Positions 1 to 12,376 of a DNA stretch of 64,000 nt are shown piece by piece. The position numbers and the translations under genes are program-made. The notes below the pieces were generated by a model, which saw only the letters and a list, made by a program, of their open reading frames with translations, did no database searches and was not told the DNA's origin. How positions within the stretch are numbered: position 1 is the first letter of the stretch; the number at the start of each line of letters is the position of its first letter. Source of the DNA: Doryteuthis pealeii (taxonomy: Eukaryota; Mollusca; Cephalopoda; Myopsida; Loliginidae); NCBI GenBank assembly GCA_023376005.1, contig CM042145.1, positions 18,815,204 through 18,879,203 on the forward strand, in the 5' to 3' direction.

Positions 1-399
1 TTTCACTACAACTAAGGGAATATTGACAACAATAATCAAGGAAAATAATCACTTCCTATGTGTGTTTAAGCCAATGAAATTTCATTAAAATTTGTGGCAA
101 TAATAAAAAAAAAATGGTTTAGTTTTTTTACTGTCTATTTATCTTTTCTTTTGTTGTTACTTGTCAGCAAAAATTCTAAGAATTCTAGAGATAACAAAAG
201 TAATTTTTATTTCTCAGAATCTATCAACTTGTTCTTGAATTACTTTGTAAGTATTAATAGACTATAGTAATTACATATTTAAGATTTTACTGGAATTCAA
301 GTTGAAAATTATATGAACCATAAATAACTTTAGCAAGAACAGTCTTTATTCAAAACATGATTCTGTAAATTTAGCTAGGAAAATGATTATCTAGTTCAG

Positions 400-640
400 A
401 GGTCACCAAACTACAGCCTGCAGGCCAGATCCAGCCCAGCAAGGCATTTTATCAGGCCCAACAATGGTATTTGAATTTGTTTGTTAAAACATATGGAACA
501 CAAGATATTCTGATACTATTTAAATTTAAATATTATGTTAAGCTTACTAAATCTTCATAGACTTGACTACTGTACATAGGTTACAAAATTTCATGCATGT
601 GAGCATTTCACTTGTTACGACTGCTTGAAAAACACAGGTA
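400..640 (+). mobile_element. hAT-type non-autonomous element, truncated copy
   Basis: Begins ggtcaccaaactacagcctg and matches the neighbouring complete copy at 676-1026 in order, but lacks the right terminus. The 'caaactacagcc...ggccc' head is typical of hAT (Charlie-like) MITEs. Confidence 0.6.
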
Positions 641-675
641 ATTTTCAATGACCTAATGATGATGTGTGTCTAAAT

Positions 676-1026
676 CAGGGATCACCAAACTACAGCCCAC
701 GGGACGGATCTGGCCCACAAAGACATTTTATCAGGCCTGCTGATGGTACTTGAATTTGTTTAAATGCACAGAACACAGGACATTCTGATACCATTTAAAT
801 ATCATGTTAAGCTTACTAAATCTTCATGCTTAGTTGATAGGTTTACTGTACAAGAACAAGTTGATAGGTTTACTGTTGGTAGGTTACAAAATTTTGTGTG
901 TGTGAGCATTTCACTTGTTACTTATGCGATCCTGAATTTTCACTTGTTACAATAATAATGTGGCCCCTGCTCGTTAATTTTTCAAATTTTCGGGCCCACC
1001 ATGAAAAAAGTTTGGCGATCCTTAAT
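676..1026 (+). mobile_element. hAT-type MITE, full length
   Basis: Left end cagggatcaccaaact and right end agtttggcgatccttaat form terminal inverted repeats of about 15 bp. Internal 'tttatcaggcctgctgatgg' matches the copy at 400-640. The target duplication is unclear. Confidence 0.65.
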
Positions 1027-1171
1027 CTAGTTAATAGAGGTGCTGTGATTATTGTGATATTTTCAGAACCCTGGAAAGAAGAAGAGTTGAGAGGTTGAGT
1101 ATTGACCTGTCATAAAAAGCTGAGAAATGTTTTACTTATGTTATGCTTCTATTGTTATTTTTACTTATCAG

Positions 1172-1245
1172 GCCCATCCGGTGAATATTTGGAACTAATT
1201 TGCAGTAAATCCAATGACAATTTGGTGTCAATCACATACAGAAAG
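1172..1245 (+). CDS. VPS13 exon w1
   Basis: Acceptor ttacttatcag, donor gtagag. It starts with two bases that complete a codon from an exon upstream of the window and ends in phase 0. Reading PSGEYLELICSK then NDNLVSITYRK; VPS13 beta-rich rods contain similar 'VSI-Y' strands. The 5' neighbour exon is not in the window. Confidence 0.72.
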
Positions 1246-4200
1246 GTAGAGTACCTCTATTCTTTTATTATCATTATTTTAATTTTATTTTTTTATATAT
1301 AAGTGTTAATTATTTATGTAGAATAATACTAAGTCCAATTACCATCAAATTGACAAGACAGCAAGCATTCGTAACTGAAATACAATTCTGGTTTGCTGCA
1401 AAGACTACTGCAAAATGGCAGGATTTATGGAGCCTCAGAGGATCATACAAACCAAGCAGCCAATCAGGACTCAGGGAATGGGATCACCCAAATGCATGAG
1501 TGGACTGTTCTGAATTCCCATAAGTACCAGTTGTCTTGACACTGGTTCAGTTGTACTTGGCCAGTCACATTGTTCAAACCAATAGTTGACTGACTGACTG
1601 ACCGACTTCAATAATTTACATCAGAATGGTTTGATCAGTATTCAGTGATTAATATGTTTAGATATTTTGTTAAAAAAAAAAAGGGTGCTAATAAGAAAGG
1701 TTAAAGTATCTCTGTTTTGAGTAATAAAAACTTGGGTTAGAGCTTTATTCATGTCATATTGCAGAAACTTCAAATTTCTATATCCTTATTAGTGATAGTA
1801 TAGCATTTAATTCTAAGACTAACAGCAACAAATAAATGAATTAAAACTTAGTTTAATTCTAACAATTCATTAAAGAACAAATAAAACAATGAGTAAAAAT
1901 ATAAAATCATTCCTGTGTATAGAGTTAAGTTTGAGAGACATACCAGTGTGATAGAGAAGATATCTGGTATCTTAGTGATTTCTTGGAGAGAATTTTAGGT
2001 CAATGTCTCGTTGGAGCTGGTCAAGAATCTATCTGAGGGTTTTGGTATTTTGCACCAAAACATCTGGGCTCATCACATGATTGGTATACCCAATCACAGA
2101 AAGCCTCTCCCTCACTTAACACAGGAATAAATATTTTACCGACCCAACATCCTGTTACATATTGACATTACTTTAAACTAACAATTCACTCTATCAAATG
2201 ATATTTTTTTAATCTTCTGATGAGTTCAGTATTAATGTACAATCGGTTATTTCCTATAACTCCAACATAAAAAGGGGAACCACTCTGATTGACTGATAAA
2301 TTATTTATTTATTTATTGATCTACTAGGAAAAAAGAAGTTGGGTTTAGGTTTAGGGTTAGGGTTTAAGGTTTAGGGTTAAAGAAAATAATGGGTAGTTTA
2401 ATTAACAGATAGAATTCATTCAGAGTGGTTAACCTTTTTTAGGTTGGAGTTATAGGAAATAACCATACAATCTTGGTAGACATGCATCCATTTCCGGGGG
2501 GGGGGGACACATGTGCATCATCTTTGATGGTGAAATAAATATTTTTCAACAATCAAGACTCTTGTAGGTGTGTTATTTACTTGGTGGTTGTATGTATGAA
2601 GAATATAAGTGTTGTTTTTTTTGCCCACATCAGAAAACATTATTTTAAAGCAAACAATATGAAGGAACTATTTGAAAATGTTAACATTGGGAATATTTTC
2701 TCCTTTTTAAGGGAAATAAAATTATACCATAGAATATAGACATGAAACAAATCAATGCCATACAATATAATTCCCAATAATGCTAACACATTGTTAAAAC
2801 CAATTACTAAAAGTATATATATGAATACACTATCATGTATTACACCCCAACCGTTGGGAATGATATAACCCTGGATGGGTTGATATGCCGTTAAAATTAA
2901 TAAACCAACCAACCAACCAACCAACCAAGTGTTGTATCCCACAATTTAAATGTATGAGACTACGGAAATGTAGTTTCTGTAGAAAACAAAACAAGAAGCA
3001 ACGTTAGGATTCATCAACAGGTTTAGTAACTGCCAGAAAAGGATAAAACTGAAAAGGAAAAAATACAATTTGACAAATATACATGTAAAACAATATACAA
3101 AAACATAGCATTATAACTTCATTGTAAACTTAATATAACTTCCATTACCTTCTGCCATCTTTCAGGCAACTTCATAATTCTATCCTCTCTGAATATCTTT
3201 CTCATCAAAGAATTGTTCTCTGTGCTTTTTGCAATGTTCCAGGAATGTTAAATCTTTTGAATTAAGAGAATTCTATAAGGACTAGTCTGTTGTCTCCAGA
3301 TGTGTGTTTGTTTCAGGCTAAATGCATGCATCGTCTTTGAGGGTGAGATAAACGCCTTTCAGCAATCAAGACTCAAATAGCAAATTTAGGATTCATCAAC
3401 AAGTTTATTGGAAAAAGTTAAGCTGGAAAGGAACAATTACAGATTGACAAATACGTAATATGAAGCAATATATAAAAACATAGGAAGGGCTCCATTATAA
3501 CTTCATTGTAGGCTTAATATAACTTTGTCTGATCTTAATAAATTGCTGAGTAGCTGATGGTTCTTTGATAAAAAGGAGATTATTTAATGAAGAAATAATT
3601 CTAATAAGTAAAGAGTAAAAGTTATGTTTCAGTAAAAGCCAAGTTAACAAGTGAAGTAAAATTAAAGCTAACACATGGTATGATGAAAATACTTGTAAAT
3701 TGTTGAATAATTATACTAAGTTCCAATTACCATCGAATTGGTAAGACAAGGCAACAAGTAGTCGTAACTGAATACGAATCTAATCTTGTCGCTATACTAC
3801 TACAAAATGACAGGGTATTTATGAAGCCTCATAACATCATAGAAACCAAGCAGCCAATCAGGACTCAAGGAATGGAATCACTCAAATACAGGAATGGACT
3901 ATTCTTGACTTCCATACATACCAGCTATCTTGGGGCACTGGCAGTTGTGCTTAGCCAGTTGCTGTTGTTCAAACCAACAGTATACTGACTGACTTCAATA
4001 TAAATAAGTTATGCTGAAGGGTGAAACCACAGAATATCAAATAATTAAAGTGGTTCTATGTTTGGAGATGAAATAAACAGATTCTTACATGTTTCTATAA
4101 GTTATAAAATTATCCATATTATGTTTTTATTATTTTCTTTCTTTCTCTCTAGACTGATCCCATATGTCCGGACTTTGGCGTTTATGGCTATGTGATACAA

Positions 4201-6461
4201 GGGGTTCAATTAAAAATGGATACTATTGTGATTTTTCTCCATCAAGTTGGCATCACCCATTTAAATGCCTATATGACACGCTTAATAAACAGGTAAGTAA
4301 TACATCTCTCTATACATATATAAAGGGCAGTTGTGTGTATCTGTATGTCCCGAAGAAACTTTGAAAATAAAACAATTGGCAACAAAGTAAATATATATAT
4401 ACACATTGAATATCACCAGGGCTTGGTTTTTGAGCAAAAATAATAAAGATTTGATTTATATTTGTGAAAAGATTAAAAAATAAAATTTAAATGATAACAG
4501 AATGGAATGTTTTTTTGCATTTAATATTTTGAATAGTAGACATTAACGTTTATTTTCAGAGTGGCTGGATCAATGCAAGCTCTATTCTTTTACATAGGGG
4601 TTTAAATGGGACATCCCACGAGGATACAACTCATGATTCAGTAATAATGGATCTGCAGGACTAACTTAAAAAATCCCCCTCTACCCAGGTGATGCCGGGT
4701 AGCCGCTGCTAGTTATATATAATTGAAAAAAAAATCTTATGGTATTCATTAGGTCATTGTTTTTAATGAGTCAGTTGGTTTATAATAATCAAAATATTTT
4801 GCATATAGGTAGATAAGATAAATACTTTGGTTAGTTTTATGGCATGTCAACCCCTGTTGGGTTATTTTAGCATTTGCTTAGGATTCTATGACCTCTAGAG
4901 ACCGTCTCCTCAAGAGTGCTTTTTTCTTTTTTTCTTTTGTTCTTTTGTAAAAATGACATGCCTCCAGGATGAGGAATCATCACCTGCCCAAGATCACACT
5001 GTATACCAAACTCTCTACTGACCATTATGACAGTGGGGCACCAAAGAATCAATACGAGGACTGTTTGAAAAAAATCTCTTGGTGCCTGTCACATCGACCA
5101 TCACCAATGGTTCACCCTAGAAGAGGACCATGCTATCTCCTCCTTTGAAAATATCTTTAGGGCCACTCTCAAAAAGAAAAGATGCTGGGGGAAGAACCGC
5201 AAATGTTAGCATCCTTCCAGCTGCTAAAGATGATGGCGTAGTGTCCATTTAAAAAAAAAAAAAATTTTTTTAACTGCATCTGCGCAAGTGGCTGAACAGG
5301 CCAATTTTTGAATGGCAATCTCTGGTGCAGTGACTGCAAACAAACAGTGACACGAGCTGAAGTTTCTGTTGTCTCTCCTTCCTTCTGGCTCTCTTTTCTG
5401 TGGTGGCTTCTTTCCTCTCTTTTTCACTCCTTTTCGTCCCTTGTTTGACAAGGAGGCCCCATGCCGCTCAGTTTTCTGCACCAACCTGCCCTGTGTTGGT
5501 GTTGATGTGGCATGTCTTCATGTTCTTCTTGCAGACGTCTTTAAAGCATAGGCGTGGTCTCCCTAAAACCTGACCAGACCTGCAGCTTCTCTGTAGAGAG
5601 AGAAAGAGCTTGTATATTTGTGAGAATGACAGTAATAATGAGTGGAATAGAAAGATAGGATGCTGTGACCGTCAGAGGTGATGATAGAGAAAAAGTAAGA
5701 TAGAGAAAGAAAGAATGGGTTTGGTGATAGAAAGTAAGTAAAAGAGAGAGTTTGTTTCTGAAGAGAGAGAAAAAAAGACAGTGATAATGGTTGTGTAAGA
5801 GAGAGAGAAAGAGAGAAGATACAGTTGCAGTGAGATGAAAAGAGAGAGTTATGATTTGAGAAAGGGTAGAAATAAACAAGTTTATACAGGTTGTGCATAC
5901 CTGTCTCCCATTATACCTGTCAGCCATGAGCGTACCTGCAGTCAATGTGTACCACACACTTCTTAATCTTTATACACAAATCCAACCACCCTTTTGACTG
6001 GGGCAGAAGAATACACCAACTGCAAATCATTTTATTATTATTATTGATATTTACTCCTTTTGAGTTTTCACATCAGTGTTAGCTGATGGTTTTTCACTGG
6101 AGTCTGAGTGACAGCAAGTCTCCTCAGGTCTCCAGGACTCTTCTGAGTATTCTGGCAGATTGCAGCAGTGCAATGTTCTGAATGGTTTCAATCCTTCCTC
6201 TGATATCCAAACTTTCCAAGCCCTTTTCTAATCCTTTTGGGACTGTTCCAAGTGCACCAACTACAATTGGTATCACTTTCACTTTCATATTCCATAACTT
6301 TTTCAGTTCTCTGGCAAGGTCCAGATATTTGTCTATTTTTTCATTTTCCTTTAACTTCACTCTGTGATCTGCTGGCACTGCAAAATCCACCAGTTGACAA
6401 GTTCTTTCCTTTTTGTTTATCAACACTAGGTCTGGCCTTCTTGCTGGGATAAGGTGATCCG

Positions 6462-6493
<32 letters not shown>

Positions 6494-9482
6494 TTTCAAA
6501 TAATTTTTGTCATAAAATTCAAGGAAACTGTTATTAACACTTTCCCTACCAAATTATCTTGGTATTTTTTACCTGTATGATTGTTGTCTACCCCTTATAC
6601 GACATTGGGTATATAAACAGGGAGAGAGGGAAGCGCGTGGTGTAATGGTTAAAGTCATGGGAAATGGACTCGTCGCCCCGAGTTCAAATCCTGGACGTGG
6701 TAATTGCATTTCACTTAGCGCTAATACCTTTGGGAAAGGTATGAATCCAATTCTCCCTCCAGCTATGGATAAATAGCAGGGCAGACTTGGCTCTTAACCA
6801 TGGCTAACAGTCTAGGAGAAGGAAAACTCTGAATTCAAACCTGTTAAACTCCGCTTAAGAAATTGACCTTGTGTCGCATCATGCTTGTGCAGAGGGGTTG
6901 TAAATATATATAAACAGGGGGAGAGAGAGAGAGAGAGAGAGAGAGATTAGAAATGAGAGGATAGGGGATGAGATGATGGCTCTTACTTGTTAATATCTGC
7001 TTACTGGTTCTAACTCGGCAGCCATCTTCTTTCTGTTAAGGGTTGGTTCTTTTTTTCCGTGTTGGGCAGGTCATTATAATATAATAATAAAATCCCCCCA
7101 ATGGGGCCACCTGTTAGCCATAGGTGGCGACCCATGATGCTTCAGGATGGATTCATGGTGGCTGAGCAGTCCATGACATGCAGCACTCCACTTTGGCTCT
7201 TACTTAGGCTAGATGTGTAGTCAGAGAAAAGCTCCCCGCAATCAATTGGCTTGCTATGTCAAGCCCTAGCATCTATATGATTGTCCCAACTCCTTAGCCC
7301 TCACGGCAAACCCCAACCCTTTTTATCATGTATGTGCTAGAAGGTGGTGGCTGAGAGTCTTAGTGTCCTGGGTATGACATTGAACTGTATCTAATGGTGC
7401 ATCTAAAAGTTCCAATTCTGGAGCTCTAGGGAGTGTGGAGTACCTCTTCATTGCTATTGCTCTCAGGTCATTTCTGACCCAAAGTGGTAGTACCTGTTAG
7501 GGTCCCATGTATGGGTTAAATAGAAAAAATGAGTTTTAAAAGAATGTTTAAAAAAATTGAGTTAAAAAAAAAAAACTTTGAATACCCATCAAGAATGAAT
7601 AAAACAAAATGTCTTCAACATGAAATAACCCAACAAGGGTTGACATGCCATAAAATCCAACCAACTACAAATCCAACCCAAGATGAAAAAATGACAGTGT
7701 ATACAACAAAGCTTGGTTTGTCCCCCCCCACCCTGGTAAAATATGTAAACAATTAATCATTGTTTTTGATAAATGGTATGGGGTATTTATGCTAATCATG
7801 TATTTCTCATTCATCTGTTAGTATCCTTTCATCTACGAGAGAAGATGGAGTAGTGTCCAATTTTTTTTTCTTTCTTTGGCACTACATGGCATGGGTGGGT
7901 TCATATGGCGGATGAGCTGTTGACCAAGCAGCAAATCCCCCCTCTCTACACTGCCACTGTGATCCAAAGGAAAGGTAAGGAACCAATGCAGTTTGGCAGT
8001 GGTAGTGTCACAGTAGTTGCTGGGTAGCATTGGATTTCAGCATCATACCATGTTAGGGAGTCCGGCTCCTGATTTATTTTTGGGGCTTACTCCACTAGCC
8101 TTTCCTTGGGATGGGGTAAAGCCATTCAGCAGCGGAGGTTTTGTGTCGGAATTTTTCTTGATTTAGATGGGTTGCTGACCAAGGCTAAGGAGCCTCGTCG
8201 AACCCATTCATAAAATGGCTACATTTATCGGTACTGGGCACATCAGCGTAAGTTGGAAAAATATGAAGATCTACGAGAACAATGCATCAGAAATGGATGG
8301 ATAACGGATGTATTTCCTATCAAAGTCAGATGCCGAGGATTTATTACCAACTCAACCTTGGCATTGGACTTTCTCCACCAGACAAGAGGATATACATAAA
8401 AACGATACAGGATAAAGCTCTAACCGCATCAGCGTGGATATGGCAATCCTACATTGTGACATCAAACCGACAAAGTCTGGTGGTATCGTGAGATACTGCT
8501 GGGGCGCTCTGGGTTAGTGGTAATGATGCTTTGGCCCCGAAGCCATGCCTGGACCCAGAGTCATCATCTGATGAAGGCTTTGTTGGTTGCAATGCTACTG
8601 TGTAAATAGCAGTCATTGTGTTGGAATATTTTGATATAAGATGTGCTCTAATTCCCCACCAAGATTTATAGACTGGCCAAGGTCACGTGATTTGCTCCTG
8701 CAGCCAATCACTAAACATACTGCGTGGAAGACACACTATTTAAACCCCCCACTGGTCATAATTACAATTGCGCTCACTGAAGACGGACATAGGATTACCG
8801 GATCTTTACCAATACTCAGGAAGGACTTATACGATTACCAGAGTAACCAAAGGATTCATTATCGAAGGACTCTTTACCAGGAACTGAGAACTCTTTACCA
8901 GAGGAACCAAAGGATTCATTATCGACGGACTCTTTACCAGGGATCCAATTCCACTGGACAAGCGCTCTTGCTTAAGGGCTCCATGATGACCCAGAAGATT
9001 GTAATAGTATGAAGATTATTAATTTAATAGTATTGTTGAAATGTCTGGGAGAACATTAGGCATACAATAAGAGAAGCTGCTAAAAAAATGTGATGATAAT
9101 TCTATGAACTGTACATGAATATATGATAATGTGTTTTGACATATCAAATTTGTATTTTAATGTTGTTTGTTTGGGATTTTCTTTTCATTTAGTGTAAAGA
9201 TTTTAATTGTTAATTTAAATCTGTAAATCTTTGCTTTTCAGTATCAATGAGAAGAAAATGAAGTCGAGCATTCATAGCAACATTTCCACTTCGGATTCTT
9301 TAGATGATTTTAATATCCTGAATCCACTTACTCGAATGGTTTCAGTCACAGAAAGTTAGTATCTTAATTCATTCTTTTCTTTTTATTTTCTTTCTATTTG
9401 GTCAGTCTGAATTAATTGTTACAAACTATCAATATATGATAGATAAATAATTGATATTACTTCTGTTACATAATAATAGTTA

Positions 9483-9519
<37 letters not shown>

Positions 9520-9988
9520 AGAGTGAGAAAGAGAGAGAGAGAGAATTATGTATGTGTGTATACATATATATATATATATATAAAGAGAGAGAGAGAAATG
9601 TATGTGTGTGTATATATATATTATATATATATATATATATATTTATTTGTTGAATTATTTAAATATAATTGTTTTCCATAGGCAACTACCCAGGTTTCTG
9701 GCTATTTTTCCATCATCAGGTTGCTAATAATTCTTCTGGTGTTTATGCGAAGACATTTCTTGCTGTTCTCTCCCTCTTTATATATATATATATATATTTA
9801 ATAATTATAGTCATCCACAGACACGTGTTTCGGCATATCATGCCTCTTCAGTGTGGCTAGACAAACTATCCTTGGGTAGGGTTCGATATATATAAAGAGG
9901 GAGAGAGAAATGTATGTGTATATATACATATATATATATACATATATGGAGAGATAGAGAGAGATTTGTATATTTAGAGAGAGATGTA

Positions 9989-10035
<47 letters not shown>

Positions 10036-10048
10036 GGAGAGAGAGCAA

Positions 10049-10102
<54 letters not shown>

Positions 10103-10106
10103 TGAA

Positions 10107-10152
<46 letters not shown>

Positions 10153-11270
10153 TAGAGAGAGAGAGAGAGAGATGTAAGGTTGTTGTTTTATTATCTATTG
10201 TATAAAATATAATTTCATGCACATAACAATATATATCTTTTTCTTTCTCTTTAAGAAACAACTCAAGTACCTGCAAATTTGGTAAAATTCAGTCTTAGTG
10301 CAACCATCAAAGACGTGAATGTGAAAACTTGTGATACGGAGTTTGACTTGGCTGACCTTCATATCCGAGGTTTGTACAATGATTTTTATTTGAGAAGGGC
10401 TTCATAGGCATAGCGCAGTTATAGTCAAAGGAAAAATGGAACCAGTGTCTCCAAATCATGAATAAGACTGTTAGCATTTCACTTCTCACTAAATTCCCTT
10501 GGAAAAGACGTGTATCCATTTATTCTCCTCCAAGCTTTTAAGGAACACGAGTATTAATGGCATTGTTTTGTGCAGTAATTATTAGTGTCTCGGTTTCTCT
10601 CTTGAGGTTTCCTCGTCTTAACTGTGTCCAGGTCTTTTCACGTGCTATCTCCCCAATTTGTCGTTTGAAGTATCCATATAATTGTTGTTTTTTTTCCCAT
10701 TTCTGTTTTGATTTTTCTTCTTGTTCAATTATTGCTGCTGTGAAACTAAACTAATGAAACTAAATAAGAATGCAGATAAAAAGATTTGAAACAGAGGGGG
10801 ATATAATCGAAAAATAGAACAACTGAAATTTAGTCTTCCATCACTCTCGTCTTTCATTGTTATTTTTTCTAATTTAAGTATTTAGTTAAAATATTGATGT
10901 TATTGGCTGCTGTAATTTATTTTCTTTGCTCTCTTCTGCTGTATTCTTCAAATCCTGGGATTGAGACATCTATGCAATCTTCTATATTAAGATTTCAAAA
11001 ATGTCATAAGTTTAAGACTTTTTGTTTTAATTATCAAAATGATTCTATTCTTCATTAATTGACAACAATGTCATTAAGACTTTTTGTTTTAATTATCAAA
11101 ATGATTCTATTCTTCATTAATTGACAACGACTAGCAACAACTTCAGTTCTGTGGAAGAGATTTTTATCTCGAAATATTAAGAATAAATCACAGGTTAACA
11201 AACAACACCATAGTTACCTTCTTTTTTCTTTACACTTGCATTGTGATAGCTTTCAAAACCAACCAACAGA

Positions 11271-11314
<44 letters not shown>

Positions 11315-11545
11315 GCTGTAGATAGAAGGAAAGTGGTCAAGAAATGACAACTCAAAACAAGTCACAGGGTGAAACAGTTTTGTCCGTGTTCACAGACGTC
11401 TTCAGTCATTGTCAATTGTGAAGACGTCTGTGAACACGGATGAAACTCTTTCACCCTGTGACTTGTTTTGAGTTGTTCATTTCTTGACCACTTTCCTTCT
11501 ATCTACAGCATATCGTCGGATCCTAAACCCATCCACCCTTCCTTC

Positions 11546-11576
<31 letters not shown>

Positions 11577-11817
11577 CAAGGTGTCAAAAAAGTATCAAGA
11601 TTTTTTTGTACTTTTTAACACACCTTGTATTCTGAAAAAAAATACTGCACCATTCATGTAGTTTTTTCTGAATACAAGGTGTATCAAAAAAGTACCAAGT
11701 TTAAAGCTGTATTTACTAAGATAGAAATGAAGAATGAATGGAACATTTTTTTTTTTTTCAGAATACAAGGTGTGTCAAAAAGTACAAAACATCTCGATAC
11801 TTTTTTTTTACACATCT

Positions 11818-11862
<45 letters not shown>

Positions 11863-12300
11863 TAGACACCCATTCAGCTTTGGGTAGGTAATTGAGTTAG
11901 CAAAGCCTTAAAATCATTTTGTTAGCTTTCTTAGAAAGGGAATGTTTGACCTCATTTTAGGTACGGGTTGCTGGTGAGTGAAATTTAACATAGAAATACA
12001 TTCAAATTCTCCCGGCTCCTTCTCTCTCCTCTCCAGAGAAACTAACATTATATAATGAGAAGGTAGTCAAGAGATACATAGAGGAGAAGAAAGTGATAGA
12101 CACAGAGTAAAGTAAGAGATTGGTTGTTTTTTTACTTAATTGCAAATTATGACTAATTAGAACCAATTAAAACAAATTTTTTTCAAACATAATTCAATCC
12201 TAAAAGTAAGGAATAATTTAGTATAATTTTTGTGTCATTAAACTAAACAGTAAAAAAGGCTTTAGGAAGCAAAAGTTGTTAACTCAGCTTTAGTATAATA

Positions 12301-12376
<76 letters not shown>

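Noticed and set aside
2339..2380. Chromosome end or interstitial telomere fusion
   Set aside because: The TTAGGG-type run is only about 40 bases and lies inside a MITE with its own target duplication.
5563..5957. 138-codon minus-strand frame
   Set aside because: Low-complexity Ser/Leu/Phe translation of a GA-rich tract; no homologous pattern.
6124..6426. Stand-alone 100-codon gene
   Set aside because: Open but identical in layout to the LINE 'DIAVP...VVGALG' terminus; no promoter or start support.
6632..6700. tRNA gene at a second head type
   Set aside because: Head of SINE family 2; no plausible acceptor stem closure.
9798..10276. Overlapping frames of about 100-117 codons on both strands
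   Set aside because: Tyr/Ile and Thr/His repeats from TA/GT/GA microsatellites.
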